This document shows positions 18,651 to 32,157 of a stretch of 64,000 bases of DNA, piece after piece; position 1 is the first letter of the stretch; each line of letters opens with the position of its first letter. A model generated the notes under the pieces. The model did not search any database, was not told the DNA's origin, and saw only the letters and a program-made list of their open reading frames with translations. Source of the DNA: Mycolicibacterium phocaicum (lineage in GTDB: Bacteria > Actinomycetota > Actinomycetes > Mycobacteriales > Mycobacteriaceae); the NCBI RefSeq assembly GCF_010731115.1, contig NZ_AP022616.1:1736001-1800000 (forward strand), given 5' to 3'. Both the position numbers and the translations under genes were made by a program.

Positions 18651-20594
18651 TCAGGTCGCCTGCAGGATCAGCGGAGGACCCGGGTCCGGCGACAGCGGCA
18701 CGTTCTCCCGCTGCATCAGCCACGCCGCGATGTTGTGGAACAGCTGGGCCATCGAGTGGCCCGGAGTGCCGTCGGCATTGCGCTGTGGGTTGTTGGCCAT
18801 GATCCCGACGACGTAGCGCGGGTCGTCCGACGGCGCCATGCCGGCGAAGGTGATCCAGTAGTGGTCGTCGTAGTAGCAGCCACATGCCGGGTTGATCTGC
18901 TGCGCGGTGCCGGTCTTGCCGGCCATCTGGTAGCCCTCGACAGCTCCCGGCCAGCCGGTGCCCTGCTGGGTGCCGCGCGGGTCGCGCTGGAGGGTCGAGC
19001 GGAACATGTTGCGCAGCGTCGCCGCGGTCTGCGGCGACACGACCTGGACGCTCTCGGGCGCCGGCTGGTCCTGGTGGGTGCCGTCGGCCGAGACGATCGA
19101 CTTGACGATGCGCGGCTGGATGCGCAGGCCGTCGTTCGCGATGGCCTGGTACATGCCGGTCATCTGCAGCAGCGTCATCGAAAGACCTTGGCCGATGGGC
19201 AGGTTCGCGAACGAGCTGCCCGACCACTGATCGATGGGCGGCACCAGGCCCGCGCTCTCACCCGGCAGTCCGGAACCGGTGCGCTGGCCGAGGCCGAACT
19301 TGGTGAGCATGTCCGCAAAGCGCTCCGGGCCGACCCGCTGGGCCAGCATCAGGGTGCCGATGTTCGAGGACTTCCCGAAGACACCGGTGGTCGTGTACGG
19401 GTCGACACCGTGGCCCCACGCGTCGCGGATGGTGACGCCGCCCATGTTGTAACTGCCCGGAACCTGCAGCACCTCATCGGGATTCGAGAGGCCGAACTCG
19501 ATGACCGACGCCGCGGTGACGATCTTGTTGACCGAACCCGGCTCGAAGGGTGACGTCGCGGGCAGGTTGCCCATCTGCTTGTCTTCCTGGCGGCTCAGTT
19601 CCTGCGCCGGGTCGAACGTGTTGTCGTTGGTCATGGCGAGGATCTCGCCGGTCTTCGCATCGAGAACCACGGCGGACACGTCATGTGCGCCCGAGACGTC
19701 CTTGGCCTGCTGCACCTGCTGCTGGACGTAGTACTGGATGTCGTTGTCGAGGGTGAGCTGCACCGTCGCGCCGTTGATGGCGTCGTGCCGGTCCCGGTAG
19801 CTGCCGGGGATCACCACACCGTCCGAGCCGCGGTCGTACGTGACCGAGCCGTCGGTGCCGGAAAGCTTTGCGTCGAAGGAGTCTTCGAGACCGAGCAGGC
19901 CGTGGCCGTCCCAGCCGATGTCGCCGACGACGTTGGCGGCCAGCGAGCCGCCGGGGTACTGCCGGATGTCCTGCCGCTCCGCGCCGACCTCGGGGTACTT
20001 CTTGGTGATGGCGTCGGAGATCGACGGATCGACGGCGCGGGCCAGGTAGACGAACGAGTCCTTGCCGGTGATCTTCTTGGCCAGGGTCGCGGCGTCGGGC
20101 TTGTTGCCCAGCAGACCGGCCACGCCGACAGCGATCTCGTTCAGACGCTTGTCGGGGTCCGGCGCCGCCGGGGTCTTGGCCTTCGCCTCCGTGAGCTGCT
20201 GGCGAATCCGGTTGGGCTGGAAGGTCAGTGCGCGGGCCTCGATGGTGAACGCCAGCTTGGCGTTGTTGCGGTCGACGATGCTGCCGCGGATCGCCTTCGC
20301 CACGTCGGTGACCTTGAGCTGGCTGGCCGCCTCGGCGCGTAAGCCCGCGGCCCGCGGCCCCTGCAGGAAGAACAACTGCACTGCCGAGGCCAGCAGCACC
20401 AGCGCGATGACGATGTTGCCTGTCTTGTGCCGGAACCCGAACGAGCCGGTCCGCCCCTCGGAGACCACCGCTTCGCGGGTCCGCCGCTCACGTGCCGAAT
20501 GTGGTTGCGCGGGACGCGGTTTGGCGGCCGGCTGCCGCTTGCGCGGCGCGCCGGTCCGCGGGGCGCCGGTCTTGCGCGGGCCCGTGCCGGTCAT
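18651..20594 (-). CDS. pbpB: Septal transpeptidase PbpB (FtsI, PBP3 class B)
   Basis: Class B penicillin-binding protein of 647 residues that cross-links septal peptidoglycan with FtsW. A basic Pro-rich cytoplasmic tail (1-58) precedes one transmembrane helix (about 60-80). The dimerisation domain includes RGSIVDRNNAKLAFT. The transpeptidase domain shows the active-site Ser in GSVNK (Ser354-Lys357), SSN in FGKSSNIGTL, and KTGTAQ in the third motif. The ATG at 20594 overlaps the stop of the upstream gene by four bases. Confidence 0.97.
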   Translation of the reverse strand: MTGTGPRKTGAPRTGAPRKRQPAAKPRPAQPHSARERRTREAVVSEGRTGSFGFRHKTGNIVIALVLLASAVQLFFLQGPRAAGLRAEAASQLKVTDVAKAIRGSIVDRNNAKLAFTIEARALTFQPNRIRQQLTEAKAKTPAAPDPDKRLNEIAVGVAGLLGNKPDAATLAKKITGKDSFVYLARAVDPSISDAITKKYPEVGAERQDIRQYPGGSLAANVVGDIGWDGHGLLGLEDSFDAKLSGTDGSVTYDRGSDGVVIPGSYRDRHDAINGATVQLTLDNDIQYYVQQQVQQAKDVSGAHDVSAVVLDAKTGEILAMTNDNTFDPAQELSRQEDKQMGNLPATSPFEPGSVNKIVTAASVIEFGLSNPDEVLQVPGSYNMGGVTIRDAWGHGVDPYTTTGVFGKSSNIGTLMLAQRVGPERFADMLTKFGLGQRTGSGLPGESAGLVPPIDQWSGSSFANLPIGQGLSMTLLQMTGMYQAIANDGLRIQPRIVKSIVSADGTHQDQPAPESVQVVSPQTAATLRNMFRSTLQRDPRGTQQGTGWPGAVEGYQMAGKTGTAQQINPACGCYYDDHYWITFAGMAPSDDPRYVVGIMANNPQRNADGTPGHSMAQLFHNIAAWLMQRENVPLSPDPGPPLILQAT

Positions 20595-21772
20595 GCGGGA
20601 AGGCCGGGGGCGGGCTGCGCCGGCAACGGGGCCGGAGCCGGGGCCGGAACCTGTGCGACCGGGGCCGGGGCGACGGGGGCCTGTGCGACGGGCGACGGCA
20701 GCGCGGCCTCAGGCTGCAACGCCGGGCCGGGCAGCGTGCCCAGCCCAGGCATCGGGAGCGCCGGAGCCGCGGGCGCGGGCGCCGCGAGGGCAGGCGCCGG
20801 GACCACCGGAGCGGCGGGCGCCGGTGCGTGCACGACCTGCTCGCGCGGGTCGACCACGACGGGCGCCGGAGCCGCGGCCGGCGCCGGAACAGCACCCGGG
20901 ACCGGAACAGCTGCGGGAGCCGGAACACCCGCCGGAGCAGGCACGGGAGCGGCAGCGGGAGCCGGGGCCGGTGCCGGAGCAGCGGCGGGCGCCGGGGCCG
21001 GACGCGGCGCGGCGGCCGGGGCGGGCGGGGCCGCCTCGGGCAGCGGCGTGTTCAGCGGTGGCGGCGGCACACCCTGCGCCGGCTTCGGACTGCCGACCAG
21101 CAGCCAGTTGCCGGTCGGGTCCTGCACCAGGTGCGCGGTGTCGCGCGACGGGATCATGCCGAGGTTGCGGGCCGCGTCGGCAAGCGCCGGTGCGGCCTGG
21201 GCCACCAGCACGTCACGCTCGAGGGCCTCTTTCTGTTGCTGCAGAGCCTGATTGATCTCCTTGGCCCGGCCCAACTCGTAGGACCGCTCGGCCGCGGAGG
21301 TCGAAAGCCACAGCGTGACACCGAGACCCATACCCAGCGCGCCGATGATCAGCACGACGAACGGCACACGCGCGATCAGGTGCCGCGGGTCCAGGTCCAT
21401 CTCCGCGATACGGATCAGCAGCCGCTCCCGCAGTGGCGTGCGAATGACCTTGGGTGCCTTGGCCTTACGCGCCTTGGCCCGAGCCTTGGCCTGGGACGCG
21501 CTCTTGGGGCGCGACGGCGCAGCGGTCGGCCGGGCGAACGGTGTGGTCTGCGGACCGGCACCGGTGGGCTTGGACCGCTGCGGCCGGACGTCGCGCTTGC
21601 CACGCTTGACGCGGGTTTCGCCCTTGTTACCGGACTTGTTGTCGCGCTTGACATCCCGCTTGTTCACGGGGTCCTGCCGCACGGCGGTGCGCCGGCGCGG
21701 ATCCGGATCGCCGGACCGGGTGCCCCGTCGTGCGCTGCCGCCGCGTACCGGTGCTGGCCGCTTTGCCATCAC
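20591..21772 (-). CDS. FtsL-like Pro/Ala-rich membrane protein (Rv2164c-like)
   Basis: A 393-residue bitopic protein in the FtsL position between rsmH and pbpB. A very basic cytoplasmic region of about 145 residues is followed by one transmembrane helix ([21 protein letters not shown]). A short extracytoplasmic coiled coil then runs through [20 protein letters not shown] to [16 protein letters not shown], the FtsL/DivIC pattern, presumably for pairing in the FtsQLB complex. The last 130 residues are a low-complexity Pro-Ala repeat that is probably extended in the cell wall. GTG at 21772 or ATG at 21769 may start it; both overlap the rsmH stop. Confidence 0.85.
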   Translation of the reverse strand: MMAKRPAPVRGGSARRGTRSGDPDPRRRTAVRQDPVNKRDVKRDNKSGNKGETRVKRGKRDVRPQRSKPTGAGPQTTPFARPTAAPSRPKSASQAKARAKARKAKAPKVIRTPLRERLLIRIAEMDLDPRHLIARVPFVVLIIGALGMGLGVTLWLSTSAAERSYELGRAKEINQALQQQKEALERDVLVAQAAPALADAARNLGMIPSRDTAHLVQDPTGNWLLVGSPKPAQGVPPPPLNTPLPEAAPPAPAAAPRPAPAPAAAPAPAPAPAAAPVPAPAGVPAPAAVPVPGAVPAPAAAPAPVVVDPREQVVHAPAPAAPVVPAPALAAPAPAAPALPMPGLGTLPGPALQPEAALPSPVAQAPVAPAPVAQVPAPAPAPLPAQPAPGLPA

Positions 21773-22917
21773 AGACCTCCCCTTGTGGCAACTTTTTCCA
21801 GTGCGCGCAGGCGAACCGACGCGCTACGCGGATTCAATTCGAGTTCGTGTTCGTCGGCCCGCTCGGCACCCCGGGTCAACGAGGTGAAGAGCGGCTCGTA
21901 GCCGGGCAGCTCCATCGGCAGCCCCTCCGGAGTACGCGATGCGATGGCATCGGTGAAGTACCCCTTGACAATTCGGTCTTCCAGCGACTGATAGGCCTCG
22001 ACCGCGATGCGGCCACCGGGACGCAGCGCGTTCAGCGCGGCGGGTATCGCGGCGCGCAGGCAGTCCAGCTCGCCGTTGACCTCGGTGCGCAGCGCCTGGA
22101 ACGTCCGCTTGGCCGGGTGCCCCCCGGTGCGACGGGCCGGCGCCGGGATCACCGCGTACAGCAGCTCGACCAGTTCGGTCGTCGTGGTGAACGGGCGGCG
22201 GGCGCGCTCCCGGACGATGGCTCCCGCGATACGGGAGGCGAATTTCTCCTCGCCGTATTCGCGCAGCACGCGGGTCAGCGCCCGGGCGTCGTAGGTGTTG
22301 AGGATGTCCGCCGCCGTCAGCCCGGAGCTCTGGTCCATCCGCATGTCCAGCGGCGCGTCCTGGGCGTAGGCGAAACCGCGCTCGGCCTGGTCGAGCTGCA
22401 TCGAGGACACCCCGAGGTCGAACAGGATGCCATCCAGTTCGCCTGGGCGGTAACCGGATTGGGTGAGTGCGTCGTCGATGCCGTCGTACGGAGTGTGCAC
22501 GAGGTGCACCCGGTCACCGAACGGCGCGAGCCGCTCCCCCGCCAGCCGCAGCGCGGTCTGGTCGCGGTCCAGGCCGATGAGCGTCAGACCGGGAAAGCGG
22601 GACAGGAAGGCTTCGGAGTGGCCACCGGCACCCAATGTCGCGTCGATCATGACGGCGCCGGTACCGTCGGCGCCGCGCCGGGTGAGTGCCGGAGCCAGCA
22701 GCTCGACGCAGCGGTCCAGCAGCACCGGAATGTGCGGCCGGCGATCGGTCAACGCAACACCCCCATAAGGCTTCAGCTGGTGGATTTGTGCGGCCCCCGC
22801 AGCGAGGTCTCTGTCCGAGTTCGCGAACCTGACGTTGGGGAAGTACGCCAGGGCCGGTTCGGGCAGAGGCCACGCTGCACGGGCCTGCAGGTCAAAGGGT
22901 GCTGCCGAGCGCTTCAT
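21769..22917 (-). CDS. rsmH: 16S rRNA (cytosine-1402-N4)-methyltransferase RsmH (MraW)
   Basis: SAM-dependent methyltransferase acting on C1402 of 16S rRNA, 382 residues from the ATG at 22917. Motifs seen are [38 protein letters not shown] (SAM site), [38 protein letters not shown] and [15 protein letters not shown]. The usual end of the family is also present ([15 protein letters not shown]). The N-terminal 70 residues before HIPVL are variable, as in other mycobacteria. The chosen start overlaps the end of mraZ by 26 bases. Longer starts reach further into mraZ and are unlikely. Confidence 0.94.
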   Translation of the reverse strand: MKRSAAPFDLQARAAWPLPEPALAYFPNVRFANSDRDLAAGAAQIHQLKPYGGVALTDRRPHIPVLLDRCVELLAPALTRRGADGTGAVMIDATLGAGGHSEAFLSRFPGLTLIGLDRDQTALRLAGERLAPFGDRVHLVHTPYDGIDDALTQSGYRPGELDGILFDLGVSSMQLDQAERGFAYAQDAPLDMRMDQSSGLTAADILNTYDARALTRVLREYGEEKFASRIAGAIVRERARRPFTTTTELVELLYAVIPAPARRTGGHPAKRTFQALRTEVNGELDCLRAAIPAALNALRPGGRIAVEAYQSLEDRIVKGYFTDAIASRTPEGLPMELPGYEPLFTSLTRGAERADEHELELNPRSASVRLRALEKVATRGGL

Positions 22918-23326
22918 CGCTTGCCGCGGAGAAGTTCTCTTCGTGAGTTTCTTGGTAGGTCTGCCAGGCCGCGGCATCCCAGATTTCGAGGTAGTCCACC
23001 GCACCGATCACGACGCATTCCTTGGTCAGACTCGCGTAGCGGCGGTGGTCGGCGGACAACGTGATGCGGCCCTGAGCGTCGGGGTGCTGCTCGTCGGCGC
23101 CCGCAGCGAAAACGCGCAGGTCGGCACGAGCGGCGGGATCGTTCCGGGGGGTGCTCGCCACGCGGCGGGCGATCTCTTCCTCGAACTCGGCCCGGGGATA
23201 CACGGCGAGGCTGTGATCTGGACTTTTGGCGACCATCAACCCTCCTGCCAGTGCATCACGGAACTTGGCGGGCAGCGTGAGCCGCCCCTTGTCGTCGAGC
23301 TTCGGCGTGTAGGTACCCAGGAACAT
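22892..23326 (-). CDS. mraZ: Transcriptional regulator MraZ
   Basis: Double AbrB-like (SpoVT/AbrB) DNA-binding regulator of 144 residues, first gene of the dcw cluster. The two DXXXR motifs are visible in the two halves: [25 protein letters not shown] at the start, and [13 protein letters not shown] near residue 80. The ATG at 23326 has GGGAGGTG seven bases upstream and gives the conserved N-terminus; a start 26 codons earlier has no support. MraZ normally binds repeats just upstream of its own gene, and such repeats are present. Confidence 0.95.
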   Translation of the reverse strand: MFLGTYTPKLDDKGRLTLPAKFRDALAGGLMVAKSPDHSLAVYPRAEFEEEIARRVASTPRNDPAARADLRVFAAGADEQHPDAQGRITLSADHRRYASLTKECVVIGAVDYLEIWDAAAWQTYQETHEENFSAASDEALGSTL

Positions 23327-23368
23327 CAGGCACCTCCCACCACTCCGGAGTCCGGTCTCTCCGACGTC

Positions 23369-23395
23369 CGCCACATTACCCCACAATCCCCCACT
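23369..23395 (-). promoter_or_regulatory. MraZ-binding repeats upstream of mraZ
   Basis: On the minus strand GTGG(G) occurs three times with exact 10-base spacing (plus-strand CCAC at 23371, 23381 and 23391), about 45-70 bases upstream of the mraZ start. This matches the spaced TGGG-box arrangement recognised by MraZ in other bacteria. Autoregulation is inferred. Confidence 0.7.
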
Positions 23396-23532
23396 TCTCT
23401 CCATTCAAAGTCTAAAAATGGCCTTATCTGCCCCACCGGGCGCAGCAATCACGGGAAGTAGGTGGTGGAGCACGGCATCAAAGCGCCTGGATGCACGCGG
23501 AAACCACAGGTGAATGGCCGTGCGGAAGTGTG

Positions 23533-23548
23533 GTGGGGCGTTGTGGGG
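23533..23548 (+). promoter_or_regulatory. Two further MraZ-like boxes in the opposite orientation
   Basis: GTGGGG-CGTT-GTGGGG on the plus strand repeats the 10-base spacing of the MraZ boxes at 23369-23395, about 140 bases further upstream and in the opposite orientation. The rest of the 375-base gap (23327-23701) has no gene. Confidence 0.4.
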
Positions 23549-23650
23549 AACCGCGGAGCGCAGCCCCTGGAAAATCGCGGCGCACGCCGCCGCCGGCAAA
23601 TTTCGCTACGGGCCCGGCGTGTCGGGCGTCACACCGCCACAGGACGGCCC

Positions 23651-23684
23651 AAAAAAATCAGGGGCAGCCGAATCGGCTACCCCT
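23651..23684 (-). terminator. Rho-independent terminator after the DUF3040 gene
   Basis: On the minus strand AGGGGTAGCCGA-TT-CGGCTGCCCCT is followed by GATTTTTTT. It starts 18 bases past the stop codon of the DUF3040 gene and is a textbook intrinsic terminator, unusually strong for a mycobacterium. Confidence 0.9.
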
Positions 23685-23701
23685 GTGTCACGCGTCAGCG
23701 A

Positions 23702-24094
23702 TCACTCATCGAACCGGCGACGGAACCGGTCTTCCATGCGGTTGGTGAACGAGTTGCCGGCGCGAGCGCGCTTGGACTTGCCGGACGACGGCGTCGACTT
23801 CTCCTTGGACAGCACCCGGGGCCCAGTCACCGCGAACACCGCACCGGCAAACATCACCACGAAACCGATGACGCTCAGGATCGGGAGCTGGTTGATCCAC
23901 AGGATCCGAAAGGCCACACCCAGCACCAGCAACGCCAGGCCGAGGACAAACAGCCCCGCACCTTGCAGCCGCCGCCGCGCTGACGGCGCGTGCAGCGTGC
24001 CGCCCCGGACGCTCGAAGCGAACTTCGGGTCCTCGGCGTACAGCGCACTCTCGATCTGGTCGAGCATGCGCTGCTCATGATCGGAGAGTGGCAT
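23702..24094 (-). CDS. DUF3040 membrane protein (Rv2169c-like)
   Basis: A 130-residue actinobacterial membrane protein of unknown function. The N-terminus MPLSDHEQRMLDQIESALYAEDPKFAS is the DUF3040 signature, a short amphipathic helical region. Two transmembrane segments follow (LFVLGLALLVLGVAFRILW and LSVIGFVVMFAGAVFAVTG), and the tail is strongly basic (RRRF). The ATG at 24094 is chosen over an earlier one at 24145 because it gives the family N-terminus. It lies divergent to the GNAT gene, as in M. tuberculosis (Rv2169c/Rv2170). Confidence 0.88.
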   Translation of the reverse strand: MPLSDHEQRMLDQIESALYAEDPKFASSVRGGTLHAPSARRRLQGAGLFVLGLALLVLGVAFRILWINQLPILSVIGFVVMFAGAVFAVTGPRVLSKEKSTPSSGKSKRARAGNSFTNRMEDRFRRRFDE

Positions 24095-24303
24095 CCGCGC
24101 CTCCCAACTCACACCGCTGCCCGCAGCGGCTCCTGACGTCTGCACCCGTGGTCACGGATCCCTAACTGTCATGATACGAGGTCACACAGACACGTACCAC
24201 ATACTTCAGACTCCCGAATTGTAAGACTGGTACGTCGGCCGGGCGACAGCGCCTGTTCAGCAACCCGAAACCGACATCCCAGCTGCACCGAAAGGCACAC
24301 ACC

Positions 24304-24882
24304 GTGGCGACACTCCTGACCGATCTGTCGCCGGCCGACATGCAGCAGCGACTCGACGAGGCGCTGTCCGTCTACGTCGAGGCCATGCGTTATCCGCGGG
24401 GCACCGAACGCCAGCGCGCATCGATGTGGCTGGAGCACACCCGGCGCGAGGGTTGGACGGGCGTCGCGGCGTTCGACGTTCCCGACGGCGGCTCCGTCGA
24501 GTCGGCACCGATGCTCGGCATCGCCTACGGGTACCGAGGCGCCCCCGACCAGTGGTGGCACCAGCAGGTCTCGACGGGCCTGCGGCACGTCGGTACGCCC
24601 AGCGAACGCATCGAGCAATTGATGAGCGGGTATTTCGAGCTCACCGAGCTGCACATCCACCCGCGGGCACAGGGTCACGGACTCGGCGAGGCGCTGGCAC
24701 GGCGGCTGCTCGCCGGCTGCCGGGAATCCCACGTCCTGCTGTCCACTCCGGAAAGCGCCGGCGAGGGCAACCGGGCCTGGCGGCTGTACCGCCGGCTGGA
24801 TTTCCATGACGTCATGCGCAGCTACTTCTTCCCGGGCGATCCACGGCCGTTCGCCATCCTCGGCCGTTCGCTACCGTTGTGA
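24304..24882 (+). CDS. GNAT-family N-acetyltransferase (Rv2170-like)
   Basis: A 192-residue acetyltransferase that transfers acetyl from acetyl-CoA to an amine. The GNAT motif A is clear: LTELHIHPRAQGHGLGEALARRLLAG (about residues 117-142), with the acyl-CoA phosphate loop Q-GHG-G. The C-terminal RLYRRLDFHDVMRSYFFPG fits motif B. The orthologue in M. tuberculosis has been reported as a lysine acetyltransferase acting on isocitrate dehydrogenase; I infer a similar role only by position and similarity. The start is GTG at 24304. Confidence 0.87.
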   Translation: MATLLTDLSPADMQQRLDEALSVYVEAMRYPRGTERQRASMWLEHTRREGWTGVAAFDVPDGGSVESAPMLGIAYGYRGAPDQWWHQQVSTGLRHVGTPSERIEQLMSGYFELTELHIHPRAQGHGLGEALARRLLAGCRESHVLLSTPESAGEGNRAWRLYRRLDFHDVMRSYFFPGDPRPFAILGRSLPL

Positions 24883-24908
24883 CTGCCCCGGTCTGGCACG
24901 ATAACGGC

Positions 24909-28200
<3,292 letters not shown>

Positions 28201-28214
<14 letters not shown>

Positions 28215-28605
28215 CCTGGGCGCGGCGCAGCACTTCCCTGGCCTGGTGCGAATGCAGCGCGTCGACCGGGCGCGCATTGACGGTGCGCTCGGTGCTGCCG
28301 TCGCGGGTCAGCGTCAGCGACTCGTCGGCCGTGAACAGCCAACGCACGATGTCGGTTTCGTGGTAGCCGCCGTCGCGCAGCACGACCAGCAGGCCCGGCA
28401 GCTGCTTGATCACATGCCCCTTGGCGTCGAAGAAGATCTTCGGCACCACGATGGCACCGTTCCGGCGCACCCCGAGCAGGTGCCCGTCCCGCAACTGCTG
28501 ATGCACCTTGGTCACCGGAATACCCAGCATGGATGCCACTGCGGGAAGGTCGTAAACCGCTTCATCGGGATCGATAACGTCCTCGGCGGCCGGAATGCTG
28601 CTCAC
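28201..28605 (-). CDS. DNA-binding protein, PknL substrate (Rv2175c-like)
   Basis: A 134-residue winged-helix DNA-binding protein. The helix-turn-helix region is VYDLPAVASMLGIPVTKVHQQLRDG (about residues 17-41), followed by LLGVRRNGAIVVPKIFF. The C-terminal domain (RDGGYHETDIVRWLFTADESL) resembles the dimer part of the M. tuberculosis protein. In M. tuberculosis this protein is phosphorylated by PknL, which blocks its DNA binding; the gene sits divergent to pknL in both. GTG at 28605 is used because longer starts enter pknL coding sequence. Only 31 bases separate the two starts. Confidence 0.9.
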
Positions 28606-28636
28606 GCAGGAGATTCTAGGGCCGTACGATTGCCGG

Positions 28637-29836
28637 GTGCAGCCATCCCGCCAACCTGACCCACTGATCGGTGTGGTGCTGGACGGGCGATACCGCGTGG
28701 ATGCACCGATAGCCAGCGGTGGCATGTCGACGGTGTACCGCGGTCTGGACACCCGGTTGGACCGCCTGGTGGCGCTCAAGGTGATGGATTCCCGGTACTC
28801 CGGGGACCAGCAGTTCCTGACCCGGTTCCAGCGCGAGGCGCGCGCCGCCGCCGGCCTGAAAAGCCCTGGCCTGGTGGCGGTTTACGACCAGGGATTCGAC
28901 GGCCGACACCCGTTCCTCGTCATGGAGCTGGTGGAGGGCGGGACGCTGCGGGAGTTGCTGCGCGAGCGCGGCCCGATGCCGCCACATGCGGTGGCAGCCG
29001 TGCTGGCCCCGATGCTCGACGGCCTGGCCGTGGCCCACCAGGCCGGGCTGGTGCACCGCGACATCAAACCCGAGAACGTCCTGATCTCCGACAGCGGCGA
29101 GGTCAAGATCGCCGACTTCGGACTGGTGCGGGCCGTCGCCGAAGCGAAGATCACGTCGACGAGCGTGATCCTCGGCACCGCGGCGTACCTCTCCCCCGAG
29201 CAGGTCAGCACCGGCGACGCCGACCCGCGCAGCGACGTCTACGCCGTCGGCATCCTGGCCTATGAGTTGTTGACGGGTGCCACGCCATTCACCGGCGACA
29301 ATCCGCTCAGCGTGGCGTACCAGCGGCTGGACCAGGACGTACCGCCGCCGAGCGCGGCAATCGCCGGTGTGCCAAAGCAATTCGACGACCTGGTGGCGTG
29401 CGCGACAGCCCGTGCGGCGGATGACCGCTACCTCGATGCCGGCGACATGGCAGCCGAGCTGGCCGCCATCGTCGCCGATCTGGGCCTGCCCGAATTCCGG
29501 GTGCCGGCACCGACCAACTCGGCGCAGCACACCGCGGCGGCTGCCCAGCGTGGCCGAGCGGAACGCACCACGGTCGCGACGGGCCGGGCCCCGGCCCCCA
29601 AGCCGGCGCCCCAGCACACCCTGCAGTTCACGATGGACCCGGCGATGGACCCCGCGCTGCTCGAATCACCCATGGTGGCAAAGCAATTCGCCGGCATCGA
29701 CCTCGACGACTTCGCCTGGGCCAGGCAGCGCTCGCGGCGTGCGGTGCTGTTCTGGCTCATCGCGATCCTGACGCTGACAGCGTTGGTCGCGGCCGGCGCC
29801 TGGACACTCGGCACCAACATCGACGGGCTGTTTTAA
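28637..29836 (+). CDS. pknL: Serine/threonine protein kinase PknL
   Basis: Transmembrane eukaryotic-type kinase of 399 residues. Kinase features in order: glycine loop IASGGMSTVYRG (about residues 25-36), VALKVMD catalytic Lys, MELVEGGTLRELL hinge, VHRDIKPENVLIS catalytic loop, IADFGLVR (DFG) and GTAAYLSPEQV activation segment. The juxtamembrane linker (about 290-365) is Ala/Pro/Thr rich and contains LPEFRVPAPTNSAQHTAA, conserved in mycobacterial PknL. One transmembrane helix (AVLFWLIAILTLTALVAAGAW) ends in a short outside tail. There is no PASTA domain. GTG 28637 is chosen to fit the family N-terminus. Confidence 0.95.
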   Translation: MQPSRQPDPLIGVVLDGRYRVDAPIASGGMSTVYRGLDTRLDRLVALKVMDSRYSGDQQFLTRFQREARAAAGLKSPGLVAVYDQGFDGRHPFLVMELVEGGTLRELLRERGPMPPHAVAAVLAPMLDGLAVAHQAGLVHRDIKPENVLISDSGEVKIADFGLVRAVAEAKITSTSVILGTAAYLSPEQVSTGDADPRSDVYAVGILAYELLTGATPFTGDNPLSVAYQRLDQDVPPPSAAIAGVPKQFDDLVACATARAADDRYLDAGDMAAELAAIVADLGLPEFRVPAPTNSAQHTAAAAQRGRAERTTVATGRAPAPKPAPQHTLQFTMDPAMDPALLESPMVAKQFAGIDLDDFAWARQRSRRAVLFWLIAILTLTALVAAGAWTLGTNIDGLF

Positions 29837-29838
29837 AC

Positions 29839-29899
29839 CGCGAGAAGACGTAAAACTGTTGTTTTCATGGCGAAAACGACAGTTTTACGTCTGCTCGCG
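29839..29899. terminator. Bidirectional hairpin between pknL and aroG
   Basis: A long imperfect stem-loop: CGCGAG-AGACGTAAAACTGT-GTTTTC pairs with GAAAAC-ACAGTTTTACGTCT-CTCGCG, loop ATGG. It starts 3 bases after the pknL stop and lies between the two convergent genes. Runs of A and T on both sides of the stem suit termination in either direction. Confidence 0.75.
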
Positions 29900-29945
29900 G
29901 GAAGTACTCGTGGGAACCACTCGCGGGAGAAACTCGGCGGGAAAA
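29894..29945. repeat. Four tandem 13-bp repeats before the aroG stop
   Basis: CTCGCGGGAAGTA, CTCGTGGGAACCA, CTCGCGGGAGAAA and CTCGGCGGGAAAA follow each other without gaps and end exactly at the aroG stop codon. The first unit shares bases with the right arm of the preceding hairpin. Confidence 0.6.
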
Positions 29946-31364
<1,419 letters not shown>

Positions 31365-31443
31365 TTACCCGCCAATTCGGCACCGATCGACGGATTTGGG
31401 ACCACCGGGAGAAAACCGGGCCCGGTGCGCGACTATTGACGAT

Positions 31444-32157
31444 GTGGAGTGCGAGATTGCCCGGGAGGCGCTGTCCGCGCGCATGGACGGCGAGCATGAG
31501 CCCGTCCCCGCGCGCCGCGTCGACGAGCACCTGGCGTCCTGCCCGGAGTGCCGGCAGTGGCAGGACGAGCTGAACAGCCAGATGGACCTGTTGCGTGGGC
31601 TGATCGCCGCCGACCGGACCCGGATGACCGCGGTGACCGATTCGGTCGCGCAACCCGCCCTGCCCGAAACCCGCGACGGCCTCGACTGGGTGCGCATCGC
31701 CCTCGCGGTGGTGGGCGGCATCCAGATCGTCCTGGCCGTCCTGCAGGCGGCGGGTGTCAGCATCGGTGTGCACGTCGGGCATTCGATGGGCGGGCATGTG
31801 GTCAACGAGTCGACGGCCTGGTCCGTCGCCCTCGGCGTCGCCATGCTGGTCGCCGCCGCCCGTCCCGCCGCGGCCATGGGACTGGCCATCGTCGGTGGCG
31901 TGTTCACCCTCGTGCTCACCGGCTACGTCGTCGTCGACGGACTGACCGGAGCGGTCGGCGCGGTCCGCATGCTGAGCCATCTGCCGGCGCTGGCCGGCGT
32001 GGTGCTGACCGTGCTGGTGTGGCGCCGCCACACCCTCGAACCGCCACGGCCGGACCGCGACGCGGCCCCCACGCTGGACGACATCACGCTGCCGGACAAC
32101 GCCTCCCGCGGCCGCCGCCGGGGTCACCTGTGGCCCACCGACGGCAATGCCGCCTAG
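31444..32157 (+). CDS. Zinc-finger anti-sigma-like membrane protein
   Basis: A 237-residue protein with an N-terminal zinc-binding anti-sigma domain and four likely membrane helices. Residues 1-45 have the ZAS layout: VECEIAREALSARMDGE, then DEHLASCPECRQW with HxxxCxxC. A linker to about residue 75 leads to WVRIALAVVGGIQIVLAVL, STAWSVALGVAMLVAA, GLAIVGGVFTLVLTGYVV and ALAGVVLTVLVW. The loop HVGHSMGGHV between helices 1 and 2 could bind metal. GTG 31444 is the first start giving the ZAS domain. It is convergent with the DUF5134 gene (4-base overlap). I infer a membrane anti-sigma factor; the partner may be SigC encoded 6.5 kb away, the only sigma gene in the window. Confidence 0.78.
   Translation: MECEIAREALSARMDGEHEPVPARRVDEHLASCPECRQWQDELNSQMDLLRGLIAADRTRMTAVTDSVAQPALPETRDGLDWVRIALAVVGGIQIVLAVLQAAGVSIGVHVGHSMGGHVVNESTAWSVALGVAMLVAAARPAAAMGLAIVGGVFTLVLTGYVVVDGLTGAVGAVRMLSHLPALAGVVLTVLVWRRHTLEPPRPDRDAAPTLDDITLPDNASRGRRRGHLWPTDGNAA

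Noticed and set aside
20427..21251. Plus-strand frame rich in Gly-Ala repeats, resembling a PE_PGRS protein
   Set aside because: It is opposite the Pro-Ala tail of the FtsL-like gene (GCC and CCG codons) and has no PE domain or start signals.
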